Assembly: GCF_016595525.1 (NCBI RefSeq)
Contig: NZ_JAENII010000001.1
Span: forward strand, 372,001 to 436,000
Source: Haloferula rosea
GTDB lineage: Bacteria > Verrucomicrobiota > Verrucomicrobiia > Verrucomicrobiales > Akkermansiaceae
Length of the DNA stretch: 64,000 bases
Direction of reading: 5' to 3'
The translations under genes were made by a program, and so were the position numbers. A model generated the notes under the pieces. It worked only from the letters and a program-made list of their open reading frames with translations. It was not told the origin of the DNA and did not search any database. This document shows, piece by piece, positions 27,335 to 35,982 of this stretch; the first letter of the stretch is position 1; the number at the start of each line of letters is the position of its first letter.

Positions 27335-28054
27335 ATGATCTCCTTGCACCATCGCAAGCATCAAGTCCGCAGAGGATGCCTGCTTCGTCCGGCGGGATTC
27401 ACGCTGACCGAGTTGCTGATCGTCATCGTCATCATCGTTGTTCTCGCCGCGATCGCCTTTCCCATCAACTCGGCGGTTCGCGAGCGGGCCAAGGCGGCGC
27501 ACTGCGTGAACAACCTGAAGCAGATTGGAACGGGCCTGCTGTCCCACATTTCGGAGAACAACGGACAGTTCCCCGACGGTTCAGCGGATGTGTCATGGAT
27601 TGGCAAAGGAACTTCTTGGTATGATGCTGCGTCCGCCGACATGGGCCGCAAATATCTTCCGTATCACAAGGGTGACCCCCTTCCGACGGTTTTTGGCTGT
27701 CCTGCGGGGCATGGTGAAGCATACGAACCGGCCTGGCCCTATACGGGCGACTACGCGGCCAACCTGCGCCTTGGCCGGGAAGGGGATGGAGTCATGAGAT
27801 TGGCATCGGTCAGGAAGCCCGCCTCAACACCCTACGTCCAAGACACCGTGAAGCAGAACAACTTCGGCGAATGGATCTTCCGTGGAGGGGCTAACAAGGG
27901 TGCCAACATGGCATTTGCGGACCGGCACCGAGGCAGCGGAAACATCCTGTGGGTGGACGGGCATGTTTCGTCCCTTCGCTACAACGAATACATGGAGTTT
28001 GCCAACGAGCCCCATCATGGTGGCCCCTACAATTTTGTGCGGGGCAAATGGTAG
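27335..28054 (+). CDS. Prepilin-like protein with H-X9-DG C-terminus
   Basis: The 239-aa product has a short basic leader ending in PAG, then FTLTELLIVIVIIVVLAAIA, the class III prepilin signal (cleavage before F, conserved Glu at +5) and hydrophobic stalk. The body includes CVNNLKQIGTGLLSHISENN, and the C-terminus has HRGSGNILWVDG, the H-X9-DG motif of the large prepilin-like families in Verrucomicrobia and Planctomycetes. These pseudopilin-like proteins are exported in the type II/IV pilus manner; they are numerous and their job is unclear. It follows the beta-helix protein gene by 28 bp. The ATG at 27335 directly precedes the leader; the open frame extends to 27173 inside the previous gene. 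Confidence 0.88.
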   Translation: MISLHHRKHQVRRGCLLRPAGFTLTELLIVIVIIVVLAAIAFPINSAVRERAKAAHCVNNLKQIGTGLLSHISENNGQFPDGSADVSWIGKGTSWYDAASADMGRKYLPYHKGDPLPTVFGCPAGHGEAYEPAWPYTGDYAANLRLGREGDGVMRLASVRKPASTPYVQDTVKQNNFGEWIFRGGANKGANMAFADRHRGSGNILWVDGHVSSLRYNEYMEFANEPHHGGPYNFVRGKW

Positions 28055-28285
28055 TGGCCGGGTGAATCGGACTCGAGGTCGGCCATGGCTTGCAAGCATG
28101 TCATGGTTGTGCAGAGCGAATCAGATTGAGGACCCGAGTGCCGACAGGCATACTTGAACCGCTCATCCAATGGTCGTGCACTCCAAGTCTGAACAGAGAT
28201 CTCATCGACATCCCGTCGCACCAGCTTTGCTCTCCGGGCTGGGTATTTGCCGTGCGTGTCCGGCACAACGGTTTGCCCGCCACCA

Positions 28286-29479
28286 ATGACCATGGAGGAG
28301 ATTCATGGCCTCCGCAAACGGTCTCAGCTCTTTGTTTTTGAGGCTCTGGGATCGCTGGCCTGTGGCTTCTACGGCAACTACGTATTCTTTCTCTTTCGGG
28401 ATCGGCATGGTTTCGGAAATCTTGGAAACCTTGGCGTCGCCGCCCTGATGGGCCTGGTCATCGCGGTGGCCTCGTGGCAGGGGGGAAGATTCGCGCAGCG
28501 GCGTGGTTGTTTCCGGGCGATGAACGTGGGACTGATCGGGATGATCCTCGCGCTAGGCGTGGGCGCGTGCTTCGAACCTCTTCCAGTTCAGCTTTTGGTC
28601 ATGGTCGTCTGGGCGGCCTCGCAGTTCATGGTGTGGCCGGCACTGGAGGCGCTGGTGACCGAGGGAGTGAGTGGATCAGCGAGGGCGAACATCGTGGGAA
28701 TCTACAGCGTGGTATGGGCAGCCTGCTCGGCCCTGTCGTATTTCTTCGGCGGTGGCCTGTTTGAGCGGCTCGGGGCCTCCAGTATCTTCTGGCTACCACC
28801 GGTGCTCCATCTCCTGCAGATCGCTGTTTTGTGGGGCTACTCGCGGAATGAGGCCGAGGCACCGCCTGCGATTCCAACAGCGCCGCTGCCCCAAGCGTCG
28901 CCTCCGGCCTCGAGGTCCGGGTGCGATCCCAAGTCCTTCCAGCGCATGGCCTGGTTCGCGAATCCGTTTGCCTGCGTCGCGGCGTTCACCCTGCTGGCGA
29001 TGATTCCGGAACTTGCGCGCAAACTTGGCTTGAGCGTCACGGTGGCGGGTGTGTTTTGTTCAATCTGGTTTTTCGCGCGTCTCGCCGCCTTCGTGATCAT
29101 GTGGCGATGGCCCGGGTGGCATTACCGTTTCCGCTGGCTCTTGGTCGGCTACATCCTCCTGCTGATGGGTTTCGTGCTTGTCCTGACCTCCGGAGGCCTT
29201 TGGCAGCTGGCGATGGGGCAGGTGGCGTTCGGCTTGGCGGTCGGGAGCTTGTACTACGCATCCCTGTTTTACTCAATGGACGTCGGTGAGGCCCGTGCCG
29301 AGCAGGGTGGGATCCATGAGGCGATGATGGGGGCGGGAAATTTGGTTGGTCCGGGCATTGGAGCCATGAGCCTGCTCATCGCCCCACAGTTGCCGAATGC
29401 CGGAGTCTGGTCGGTCAGCGGGTTGCTGGGGGTTGGATTGATGGTGCTTGTGGGAAATCGCTTGAAGCGAAGGATGTAG
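28286..29479 (+). CDS. MFS transporter
   Basis: About 398 aa with twelve predicted hydrophobic segments, split by a Pro/Ala-rich central loop (EAEAPPAIPTAPLPQASPPA). The first half has ALMGLVIAVASWQGGRFAQR, matching the MFS loop 2-3 region. Family-level assignment only: it is an inner-membrane secondary transporter, and its position directly before the XylR-like regulator and near GH110 suggests uptake of an oligosaccharide or monosaccharide. ATG at 28286 or 28292 can start it; no clear ribosome-binding site separates them. The regulator start lies 18 bp after its stop, so the two are probably co-transcribed. Confidence 0.85.
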   Translation: MTMEEIHGLRKRSQLFVFEALGSLACGFYGNYVFFLFRDRHGFGNLGNLGVAALMGLVIAVASWQGGRFAQRRGCFRAMNVGLIGMILALGVGACFEPLPVQLLVMVVWAASQFMVWPALEALVTEGVSGSARANIVGIYSVVWAACSALSYFFGGGLFERLGASSIFWLPPVLHLLQIAVLWGYSRNEAEAPPAIPTAPLPQASPPASRSGCDPKSFQRMAWFANPFACVAAFTLLAMIPELARKLGLSVTVAGVFCSIWFFARLAAFVIMWRWPGWHYRFRWLLVGYILLLMGFVLVLTSGGLWQLAMGQVAFGLAVGSLYYASLFYSMDVGEARAEQGGIHEAMMGAGNLVGPGIGAMSLLIAPQLPNAGVWSVSGLLGVGLMVLVGNRLKRRM

Positions 29480-29497
29480 GATGTCCCATTTCATTCC

Positions 29498-30706
29498 ATG
29501 AAAGGCATGCCCACGAAAAGGCCCACGCCACGAGTTGCTCTGCTCATTGAATCGTCGCGCAGCTACGGCAGGGAGCTCTTGATGGGCATCGCCAGCTACG
29601 TGAGGGTACATGGCCCGTGGTCGATCGAGTTTGAGGAGGGCGATCCGGCCGAGCATTTTCCCAAGTGGTTCAGCCGTTGGAATTGGGACGGGGTCATCGC
29701 CCGTGTCTCGACCCCGGCGATTGCCGAAATCCTTGGAGACACGGGAGTACCAGTGGTTGATTTGAGCGGCAGCTTGCCCGACGCTGGATTTCCGAGGATC
29801 CGTTCCGACGAGGAGGCGGTGGGGCGAATGGCTGCCGAGCACTTGCTGAGTCGTGGCTTCAAGAACTTCGCATTCTGTGGGTTCAATGGGATGGATTGGT
29901 CGGACCTGCGCCGGGCCAGCTTTGAGCGGCGGGTTGCCGAGGCTGGATTCGAATGTCAGGTCTTTCAGAAGCCCGGCATCTCACCCTCGTCAGCGGAGGT
30001 GGACGGGGAGCATCATGGCGAGCTTCAGGAACGCGAGTTGATGGCTTGGTTGAAGTCCTTGCCGAAGCCTTGTGGAGTCATGGCCTGCAATGATGCCCGG
30101 GGACGACAGGTGTTGACCTGTTGCCGTGAGGTCTCGGTTCCCGTGCCGGACGAGGTGGCAGTGATCGGGGTCGACCGCGATGAAGTCTTCTGTGAGTTGT
30201 CCGTGGTTCCGCTTTCCAGCGTGATTTTGAATACGCAACAGATCGGGTTCGAAGCGGCTGCTCTTCTGGCCCGGTTGATGGATGGGGAAGCCACCGAATT
30301 TTCGTCCACCATTGTGAGTCCGGTCGGGGTGATGGCCCGGCAATCGACGGATGTGCTTGCGATCGATGACCGGCACATCGCGGCGGCTCTGAAGCACATC
30401 CGTGAGCACGCCTGCTCTGGTCTCGATGTCGAGTCGTTGCTGAAGGTGGTTCCGCTTTCGCGTAGCGTCCTCGAGCGCCGGTTCTCGAAGATTCTCGGGA
30501 AATCTCCCAAGACCGAGATTCTGCGGGTGCGGCTCAATCGTGTTCGTGCACTGCTGGCGGAGTCTGACCTGACCCTCGCCGAGGTGGCTGAGAAGACCGG
30601 ATTCGAGCACCCGGAATACATGAGCCGTTTGTTCAAGAAGAAGGTGGGGGTCACTCCCGGCGAATTCCGAAGGCGGTCGGGATCAACGGGGCTTCCTGCG
30701 AAGTGA
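29498..30706 (+). CDS. XylR-like transcription regulator (LacI-type sensor plus AraC HTH), first
   Basis: The 402-aa protein combines a periplasmic-binding-protein-like ligand domain (about residues 10-275) with a C-terminal AraC-type double helix-turn-helix (about 290-395). The ligand domain has RVALLIESSRSYGRELLMGI and, later, GVMACNDARGRQVLTCCREV and EVAVIGVDRDE. The HTH contains LTLAEVAEKTGFEHPEYMSR and FKKKVGVTPGEFRRRSG. This is the XylR arrangement: the sugar binds the LacI-like part and the AraC part activates transcription at direct-repeat sites. The best candidate targets are the three 43-bp elements at 19045, 25899 and 30765, whose half-sites are 21 bp apart; the last lies 59 bp beyond this gene. 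The ligand is unknown. Confidence 0.92.
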   Translation: MKGMPTKRPTPRVALLIESSRSYGRELLMGIASYVRVHGPWSIEFEEGDPAEHFPKWFSRWNWDGVIARVSTPAIAEILGDTGVPVVDLSGSLPDAGFPRIRSDEEAVGRMAAEHLLSRGFKNFAFCGFNGMDWSDLRRASFERRVAEAGFECQVFQKPGISPSSAEVDGEHHGELQERELMAWLKSLPKPCGVMACNDARGRQVLTCCREVSVPVPDEVAVIGVDRDEVFCELSVVPLSSVILNTQQIGFEAAALLARLMDGEATEFSSTIVSPVGVMARQSTDVLAIDDRHIAAALKHIREHACSGLDVESLLKVVPLSRSVLERRFSKILGKSPKTEILRVRLNRVRALLAESDLTLAEVAEKTGFEHPEYMSRLFKKKVGVTPGEFRRRSGSTGLPAK

Positions 30707-30764
30707 TCCTCCTTTTGAGTCGTTGTCGAGTTTGAGGGGTGGTCGATTCATCATCGGTTCAAAG

Positions 30765-30807
30765 TCGACGGAAAAGTTCAGGAGATTTCCCTGAAAGTTC
30801 AATGATG
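30765..30807 (+). promoter_or_regulatory. Copy C of the 43-bp direct-repeat operator-like element
   Basis: GTTCAG at 30776-30781 and GTTCAA at 30797-30802 are 21 bp apart, with GTTCAGGAGATTTCC identical to copy B. It lies between the XylR-like regulator and the GH110 gene, 68 bp before the ATG at 30876. Confidence 0.75.
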
Positions 30808-30875
30808 CAGGCCGGTGCGAGGTGTCAGTCTCTAGGCGCTTCTGAATGCCCTCCAATCCCTTTCGCCAATCACTC

Positions 30876-32687
30876 ATGAATACGACTCCGATTCACCTCG
30901 TCGCAGGACTCCTTCTCCTCTGGACTACCGTTGCCAACCCCGCAGTCGCGAGGGAAGCCGGAGTGATCGACGTGAGGGAACTCGGTGCGAAGCCGGACGG
31001 CAGCGACACGACTCCATCGGTCAGGGCCGCGCTGGAGGCTGTCCGCAAGGGTGAAGGATCCAAGATCACCTTCGGGCCCGGTCGCTATGATTTCTACCCC
31101 GATCGGGCATTCGAGGAATACCTTTTCGTCAGCAACAACGACGAGGGTCTCAAACGCATCGCCTTTCCACTGAAGGAGATGGACGGGTTGGAGATCGATG
31201 GCGGGGGGGCGACCTTTGTCTTCCACGGTTACACCGTGCCATTCCTGATCAGTGGCTCGAGTCAGGTGAAACTCAGGAACTTCAGCGTCGATTTCAGCCG
31301 TCCATTTCACTCGGAAGGAAAGGTGCTGGCCATCACGCCCCAGCACGTGGACCTCGAGTTCACCGAGCACTATCCATTCGAAATCCGGAACGGGGTGCTC
31401 GTCTTCACCAATGGCAAGAAGGCGAAGACCAAGGCCACCACCGTGACCAGTGGGGAAGTGGTCTATCCCTATGGCAGCCTGCTCGCTTTCGACCCGATCA
31501 AGCAGGAGACCGCCTTCATGGCCAAGGACCGTTACCAGGTTGGTGCCGGAATAGCCGCCCACCCGATCGGACCGAACCGGATCCGCCTCAGGATCCCCAA
31601 CATCTCCGCGCGGGTGGGTGAGATCCTCGTATTCTCTCCGAAGAATCGCGACGTCCCGGGGGTCATCGTGACCGACAGCTCCGGCGTGCGCCTCACCGAC
31701 ATCACGCTGCACCACTGCGGCGGCATGGGGGTGATCGCCCAGCGCAGCGCGGACCTTTTCTATACGCGCCTGAAGGTCACTCCACCCTCCGGGGGACACC
31801 GCATCATCAGCACAACGGCGGATGCCACCCATTTCGTGAACTGCAGAGGCCGGATCGAGATGGTCGATTGCCTCTTTGAGCAGCAGAAGGACGATCCCAC
31901 CAACGTTCACGGGCTCTACGCGAAGATCACCCACATCTTCGCCCCGAATCGTTTCGAAGTTTCCATGATCCATCCGCAGCAGGCCGGCGTGGATTTCATC
32001 GGGGCAGGCACCCGCCTTGAACTGAATGATGGCCCGAGCCTCACCGAGGAAGGCTTCGCGAACGTCAAATCGGTCGAGCGCCTCAACAAGCACCGCACCA
32101 TAGTCGAGATCGAGGGAACCCTCCCGGAGAGCGTCACTGTCGGGGACTCCGTCGCCGATGCGGATGCAAACACCGCTGAAGTGCTGATCCGCAATTGTGT
32201 GATGCGCGGCAACCGTGCCCGCGGCCTCCTGCTCGGTTCACGGGGAAAGATCGTGATCGAGGGCAACACCTTCCATACTCCGGGTGCGGCGATCCTCTTC
32301 GAAGGCGACTCCCGCTTCTGGTTCGAGCAGGCGGGCGTGCGCGACGTCGTCATCCGCGGCAACACCTTCGACAACTGCAACTACGGCGTCTGGGGTACTG
32401 GCACCATCCAGGTTGGCTCCGGCATTGCCGAGGAGTTTCGCAGCACTTCCCGCTACAATCGGAACATCCGCATCGAGAACAACCTCTTCCGCAGCTTCGG
32501 CCGGGTCCCCTTGCTTTCGCTCTACTCGGTGGATGGTCTCACCTTCACCGGCAACCGGCTGGAGAAAACGACGGATTACCCGCTTCCCGACGGCCAGGAG
32601 AGCAAGCTCTTCGATGTCACTGATTCCGACGATGTGAAGATCGAAGAGCCCAGCACGGTTTCCGAGGAGGCGGCGGTGGGCGGGTGA
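30876..32687 (+). CDS. GH110-family alpha-1,3-galactosidase-like beta-helix enzyme
   Basis: The 603-aa secreted protein has a signal peptide (PIHLVAGLLLLWTTVANPAVA) and a right-handed beta-helix. The start IDVRELGAKPDGSDTTPSVR and the segment RYDFYPDRAFEEYLFVSNND are typical of GH110, as is the active-site motif DDPTNVHG (about residues 338-345). GH110 enzymes release terminal alpha-1,3-galactose without a linear B-antigen requirement in some subfamilies, and marine members act on carrageenan-derived sugars. Here, with sulfatases in the same block, a sulfated alpha-galactan is the likely substrate (inference). Operator copy C sits just upstream, so the XylR-like regulator probably controls it. 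The frame also has an ATG at 30846. Confidence 0.85.
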   Translation: MNTTPIHLVAGLLLLWTTVANPAVAREAGVIDVRELGAKPDGSDTTPSVRAALEAVRKGEGSKITFGPGRYDFYPDRAFEEYLFVSNNDEGLKRIAFPLKEMDGLEIDGGGATFVFHGYTVPFLISGSSQVKLRNFSVDFSRPFHSEGKVLAITPQHVDLEFTEHYPFEIRNGVLVFTNGKKAKTKATTVTSGEVVYPYGSLLAFDPIKQETAFMAKDRYQVGAGIAAHPIGPNRIRLRIPNISARVGEILVFSPKNRDVPGVIVTDSSGVRLTDITLHHCGGMGVIAQRSADLFYTRLKVTPPSGGHRIISTTADATHFVNCRGRIEMVDCLFEQQKDDPTNVHGLYAKITHIFAPNRFEVSMIHPQQAGVDFIGAGTRLELNDGPSLTEEGFANVKSVERLNKHRTIVEIEGTLPESVTVGDSVADADANTAEVLIRNCVMRGNRARGLLLGSRGKIVIEGNTFHTPGAAILFEGDSRFWFEQAGVRDVVIRGNTFDNCNYGVWGTGTIQVGSGIAEEFRSTSRYNRNIRIENNLFRSFGRVPLLSLYSVDGLTFTGNRLEKTTDYPLPDGQESKLFDVTDSDDVKIEEPSTVSEEAAVGG

Positions 32688-32694
32688 GTTGACT

Positions 32695-32717
32695 CGGCGC
32701 TGTCCCGTGGGGCGCCG
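32695..32717. terminator. Possible shared hairpin between converging beta-helix genes
   Basis: CGGCGC and GCGCCG pair, with CCC/GGG continuing inside the loop, in the 37-bp gap between the two convergent stops. There is no T tract; weak call. Confidence 0.35.
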
Positions 32718-32724
32718 GTGATCC

Positions 32725-34455
32725 TCAGGGTTCGCAGTACTCGAGCACGATCGGCTCGATCGCTTTGCCATCGGGGCCCGTGGACTGACCCTTCGGTCGG
32801 TCGGGCAGGGTGTTGCCTTCGATGGTCAGGTTCTTGGCGGAGGTCACCCGGATGAGTGGCCAGGCGCAGTCTTCGATCCGGTTGTTGACGATCGAGATGT
32901 TGCGCAGCGCCCCTGCAGGCAGCGGTCGATTGTTGCCGCCAATGGCGAGGATCTGAATGGGCGTCTGCAAACTGCCCTTGATGGTGTTGTCACTTACCTC
33001 GATATCGCAGGGGAGCCCTCCCTCGAGCCACCAGAATTCGGGCCGTATGAGGACCGCCGCCATCCGGCTGCCGATGATTCGGTTGCGCACGACCTCACCC
33101 TTGCTGGCCTTGATCAGGATGCCGCGGGATCGGTTGTGTCCGAAGTCGCAGTCGGTCACGGAGAACCCATTGCCGACCCGCAGCGGGCAGCAGACCGCGG
33201 AAGCCGGGGGCAGGTTCACCTCGCGATCCAGAGTCAGGGTGAGGATACGCGCCTTTGATGAAAGCATGCGTGTCTTGGTGTCATTGTCCATCCGCTGCTC
33301 GTTGAGCAAGGCCCGTTCCCCGTCGGTGAGTGGGGTGGAGGCCGGGCGGATCCCCGTGACCACCGCATCGGGCGGGCGCGGACCGGAATGGGGAAGGAAC
33401 TCCACCGGGTCGCCCGGGCGGAACCTCAGCTTGCTGATGACCACGATGCGAAGGTCCCTTCCCTGACTACTGGCAACGTAGTGGTATTCTCCGTTGATAT
33501 TCACCGCATCGTCGCCCTGATGGTGGGCGGTGCAGGCGACGATCGCGGGGCCTTTACCGGCATCCTTGCTGTGAAAGGCGTCTGCATTCAGCGAGCGCAT
33601 GCGCGGAAGGGCACGTTGGACCGGATCATGGCGTGGATCGCGCCGCACCACCCTGCATCCCCGGTAGATGGATCCGTCGCAACCTTTCTCGAGGAAACCG
33701 AAGCAGGGCGAGGCATGGAGCGTGATGTCCTCGAGTCGCATGTTCTTGCAGTCCCGCAGATCGACGGCATGAGGTGGCCCCGGGGTGCCCTTGGCGTTGT
33801 TCGTGACCAGGATGTCTCCGATTTGCTCGGTATCGCGTTCCGGGTTGAACCGGTAGTTGCCTTTCTTTCTGACGCGGTAGCGACTCTCGCCAAGGGGCTC
33901 GATCTGTTGATCCCATGAGGCGTCGTCCCGCCGGAGTTCTGCGGTTCCGGGATCATAGATTTGGATCCGCTCGATCAGTTCGTGCTCGGGGTATCCCGCG
34001 GCAACTTTGAAAACCATCGAACTCTTGTCTTCGGCCATCGACACGATCGTTCCCTGAGTGAAGGGCAGGGGATCGTAGTCGATCTTCAGTCCGCGGATCG
34101 TGACGTCCGAGCATTGATCGAAGAGCAGTGCCCGCACCGTCGAAGTGCAGACCAGCTCCACGTCGTAGGCGATGATCTCCACGTTCTTGAGGTCCTTGAA
34201 GACGAGATGCTCCCCTTTCTCCGCCTGAACCCGGTAGCGTCCCGGCGGGATGACAATGCGCTTGTTGCCTGCGGCAAGCTCATCGGAAATCAGCGTCCGG
34301 AGATCCGCCGACTGTTCGGTCAAAGAGATGGCACTCGGTGAATTTCCCTCGGAGTGCCCCTCGTTGCCCTCGCGACATCCCGTCAGGAAAATGCCCACGG
34401 CAACTGCCGAACACCCGACCCAAAATCCCAATGATCCAAATCTTCCGCATTGCAT
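32725..34455 (-). CDS. Beta-helix lipoprotein, GH110/GH28-like glycosidase or lyase
   Basis: About 576 aa. A lipoprotein signal (SLGFWVGCSAVAVGIFLTGC) precedes a right-handed beta-helix with GNKRIVIPPGRYRVQAEKGE near the start and repeated turns (DVTIRGLKIDYDPLPFTQ, NISIVNNRIEDCAWPLIRV). A motif QGDDAVNINGEYHYV closely resembles the DDPTNVHG block of the neighbouring GH110 enzyme, so it may be a distant GH110-like galactosidase or a related polysaccharide-active beta-helix enzyme. Overall identity to the neighbour looks low. It converges with that gene 37 bp away, which suggests separate transcription. The start at 34455 directly precedes the lipobox signal; the longer frame to 34614 reaches the tRNA and is unlikely. 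Confidence 0.75.
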   Translation of the reverse strand: MQCGRFGSLGFWVGCSAVAVGIFLTGCREGNEGHSEGNSPSAISLTEQSADLRTLISDELAAGNKRIVIPPGRYRVQAEKGEHLVFKDLKNVEIIAYDVELVCTSTVRALLFDQCSDVTIRGLKIDYDPLPFTQGTIVSMAEDKSSMVFKVAAGYPEHELIERIQIYDPGTAELRRDDASWDQQIEPLGESRYRVRKKGNYRFNPERDTEQIGDILVTNNAKGTPGPPHAVDLRDCKNMRLEDITLHASPCFGFLEKGCDGSIYRGCRVVRRDPRHDPVQRALPRMRSLNADAFHSKDAGKGPAIVACTAHHQGDDAVNINGEYHYVASSQGRDLRIVVISKLRFRPGDPVEFLPHSGPRPPDAVVTGIRPASTPLTDGERALLNEQRMDNDTKTRMLSSKARILTLTLDREVNLPPASAVCCPLRVGNGFSVTDCDFGHNRSRGILIKASKGEVVRNRIIGSRMAAVLIRPEFWWLEGGLPCDIEVSDNTIKGSLQTPIQILAIGGNNRPLPAGALRNISIVNNRIEDCAWPLIRVTSAKNLTIEGNTLPDRPKGQSTGPDGKAIEPIVLEYCEP

Positions 34456-34611
34456 TCCCTCACTGTGATCCAGCCCCACGACGTGCCAAGTTTCAAATCG
34501 TGAGCTGGCAGGAGGTGCAGGGGTCTTTTGCCCCATGCATGCAGAACGGTCGGGGACAAGCTTCGTCGCCGTTCGCCGGAGACCGGGAGGGCATCCGGCG
34601 GTAGGGGAAAG

Positions 34612-34685
34612 CACACCCGGCTGGATTCGAACCAGCGACCATCCGCTTAGAAGGCGGGTGCTCTATCCAACTGAGCTACGGGTGC
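34612..34685 (-). tRNA. tRNA-Arg (TCT)
   Basis: On the minus strand the sequence folds as a cloverleaf: acceptor GCACCCG paired with CGGGTGT (one G-U at the end), D-arm GCTC-AGTTGGATA-GAGC, anticodon loop CTTCTAA with anticodon TCT, and T-arm GCTGG-TTCGAAT-CCAGC. The anticodon stem has one C-A mismatch at its outer pair. The 3' CCA is not encoded. It lies between the porin-like and beta-helix lipoprotein genes, all on the same strand. Confidence 0.95.
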
Positions 34686-34804
34686 GTTCGGGGGAGAGGT
34701 AGTGTCTTGAATCTGGGGAGACAAGACCGGATGCAGCGGAAATTTGCTGGGAAACCGAACTGGGGGTGGAGCGGTCGGCGCCGATTACCGGGCCGTTGGG
34801 GTTC

Positions 34805-35962
34805 CTATGGCATGGTGTAGCGGATCTGGAAGCCGCTGTTGAAGCCGCTGGGATCAAGCTTGAAAATGGTGGGGCCGGCCTGACCGCGGAACTCGCTGGC
34901 AGTATCCAGTCGGAAGTAGGCACCGATGCGGAAACGTTCGCCGACATCGTAGGTGATGTCTCCCTGAGCGTAGACACCCGGGCGGAACTTGACTCCGGAA
35001 TTTTCATCGACCCATGCGGCATAGGTGCTCGTCCCGCGTCGTGTGGTGACGCTCAGGCGTTCCGCCTGTTGGCCCTGCCAGTTGTAGACATTGCAGATGA
35101 TGCCGGCCTGAACCGACAGGTCGATCCCCCCCCACGACTGGGTCAGAGACGGGCCGAAGGTGAAGCTGTAGACGTCGACGTCGATGTTGGCAAAGACGCG
35201 GTTGGAAAAGGTCGCGACATCGGTGAAGAGCAGAACCGGGGTGATTGAGCGGCTACCTGGGCGATTGGGGATCAGAGCTCCAGCGCCTTGATCCGAACCT
35301 GCGTAGGGAGGAAGGGGAGGGATGACGCCACCAAGGTCGTAGCGATCTTCGTAGTCCAGGCGGTAGTCGTCACGTGTCTGGCGTCCGCTCCAGTTGCTGA
35401 AGCCAATCCCTTGATCGACTGATGCGAAGTCGAAGCCGACGCTCCATCCAACCCGAAGCCCGCCGATCTTCCATGGGGTGGCCAAGTCAGCCTGAATGTG
35501 CGGGGAGACGGCCTGGAGCGTGTCGCGGCTGGCTGGACCATGGCGGGGGATGTTGAAGCTCTGGTTGTAGATGCTTTGATATCCGGTCGCTTGGTAGGCC
35601 AGCTGATCTCCCTGAACCTGACCGCTGTTCTGATAACCCCAGTATTGGGTCAGCCCGTCGAAACCGGTGGATGCATCCTGACGGACATAGCCGTCATTGT
35701 ATTCCCGATCCGAGTTGGATCCAAGATCACCGACAGGGGGAACGGTGAGGGAATTGCCGCCCACGAAGCTGGGAGGGATCAGGCTCTTGCTCCGGTAGCT
35801 GGAGTTGATCTTGAGTTCTCCGACCTTGCGAATGCCAGCCGCCATGGAGATGGACCACTGCCAGTCGCCTGAGTTGCGGCCTGAATCGATCGGCGACTTG
35901 GACGTGCCGGCCGACAGCGGCAGGCAAGTGAGCGCGGCGAAGGGGAGGATGTTGAATTTCAT
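34805..35962 (-). CDS. Outer-membrane beta-barrel protein (porin-like)
   Basis: The 385-aa protein has a signal peptide (NILPFAALTCLPLSAG) and then many amphipathic strands with alternating aromatic residues (WQWSISMAAGIRKVG, GLRVGWSVGFDFASVDQG, FRIGAYFRLDTASEFRG). It ends in a strand FQIRYTMP near the C-terminus, as outer-membrane barrels do, though the last residue is not phenylalanine. No known porin family signature was recognised. It follows the giant propeller gene by 20 bp on the same strand, so the two are likely one transcript. It might be the outer-membrane pore for oligosaccharides, since no SusCD system is present. The ATG at 35962 is chosen because the signal peptide starts there. 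Confidence 0.72.
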   Translation of the reverse strand: MKFNILPFAALTCLPLSAGTSKSPIDSGRNSGDWQWSISMAAGIRKVGELKINSSYRSKSLIPPSFVGGNSLTVPPVGDLGSNSDREYNDGYVRQDASTGFDGLTQYWGYQNSGQVQGDQLAYQATGYQSIYNQSFNIPRHGPASRDTLQAVSPHIQADLATPWKIGGLRVGWSVGFDFASVDQGIGFSNWSGRQTRDDYRLDYEDRYDLGGVIPPLPPYAGSDQGAGALIPNRPGSRSITPVLLFTDVATFSNRVFANIDVDVYSFTFGPSLTQSWGGIDLSVQAGIICNVYNWQGQQAERLSVTTRRGTSTYAAWVDENSGVKFRPGVYAQGDITYDVGERFRIGAYFRLDTASEFRGQAGPTIFKLDPSGFNSGFQIRYTMP

Positions 35963-35982
35963 GCTGGAATCGGGAAGGAGAA

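Noticed and set aside
19045-30807. The 43-bp repeats as parts of a mobile or CRISPR-like element
   Set aside because: Copies are thousands of bases apart, all in promoter positions, without inverted ends, spacers or transposase.
30870-32093. 407-codon open frame antisense within the GH110 gene
   Set aside because: Shadow of the coding strand; rich in His/Asp/Gly without any recognisable fold, and the sense strand has a signal peptide and GH110 motifs.
34612-34685. tRNA-Arg as the attachment site of an integrated element
   Set aside because: No integrase gene and no repeated 3' tRNA fragment were seen nearby; the genes on both sides belong to the same functional theme.
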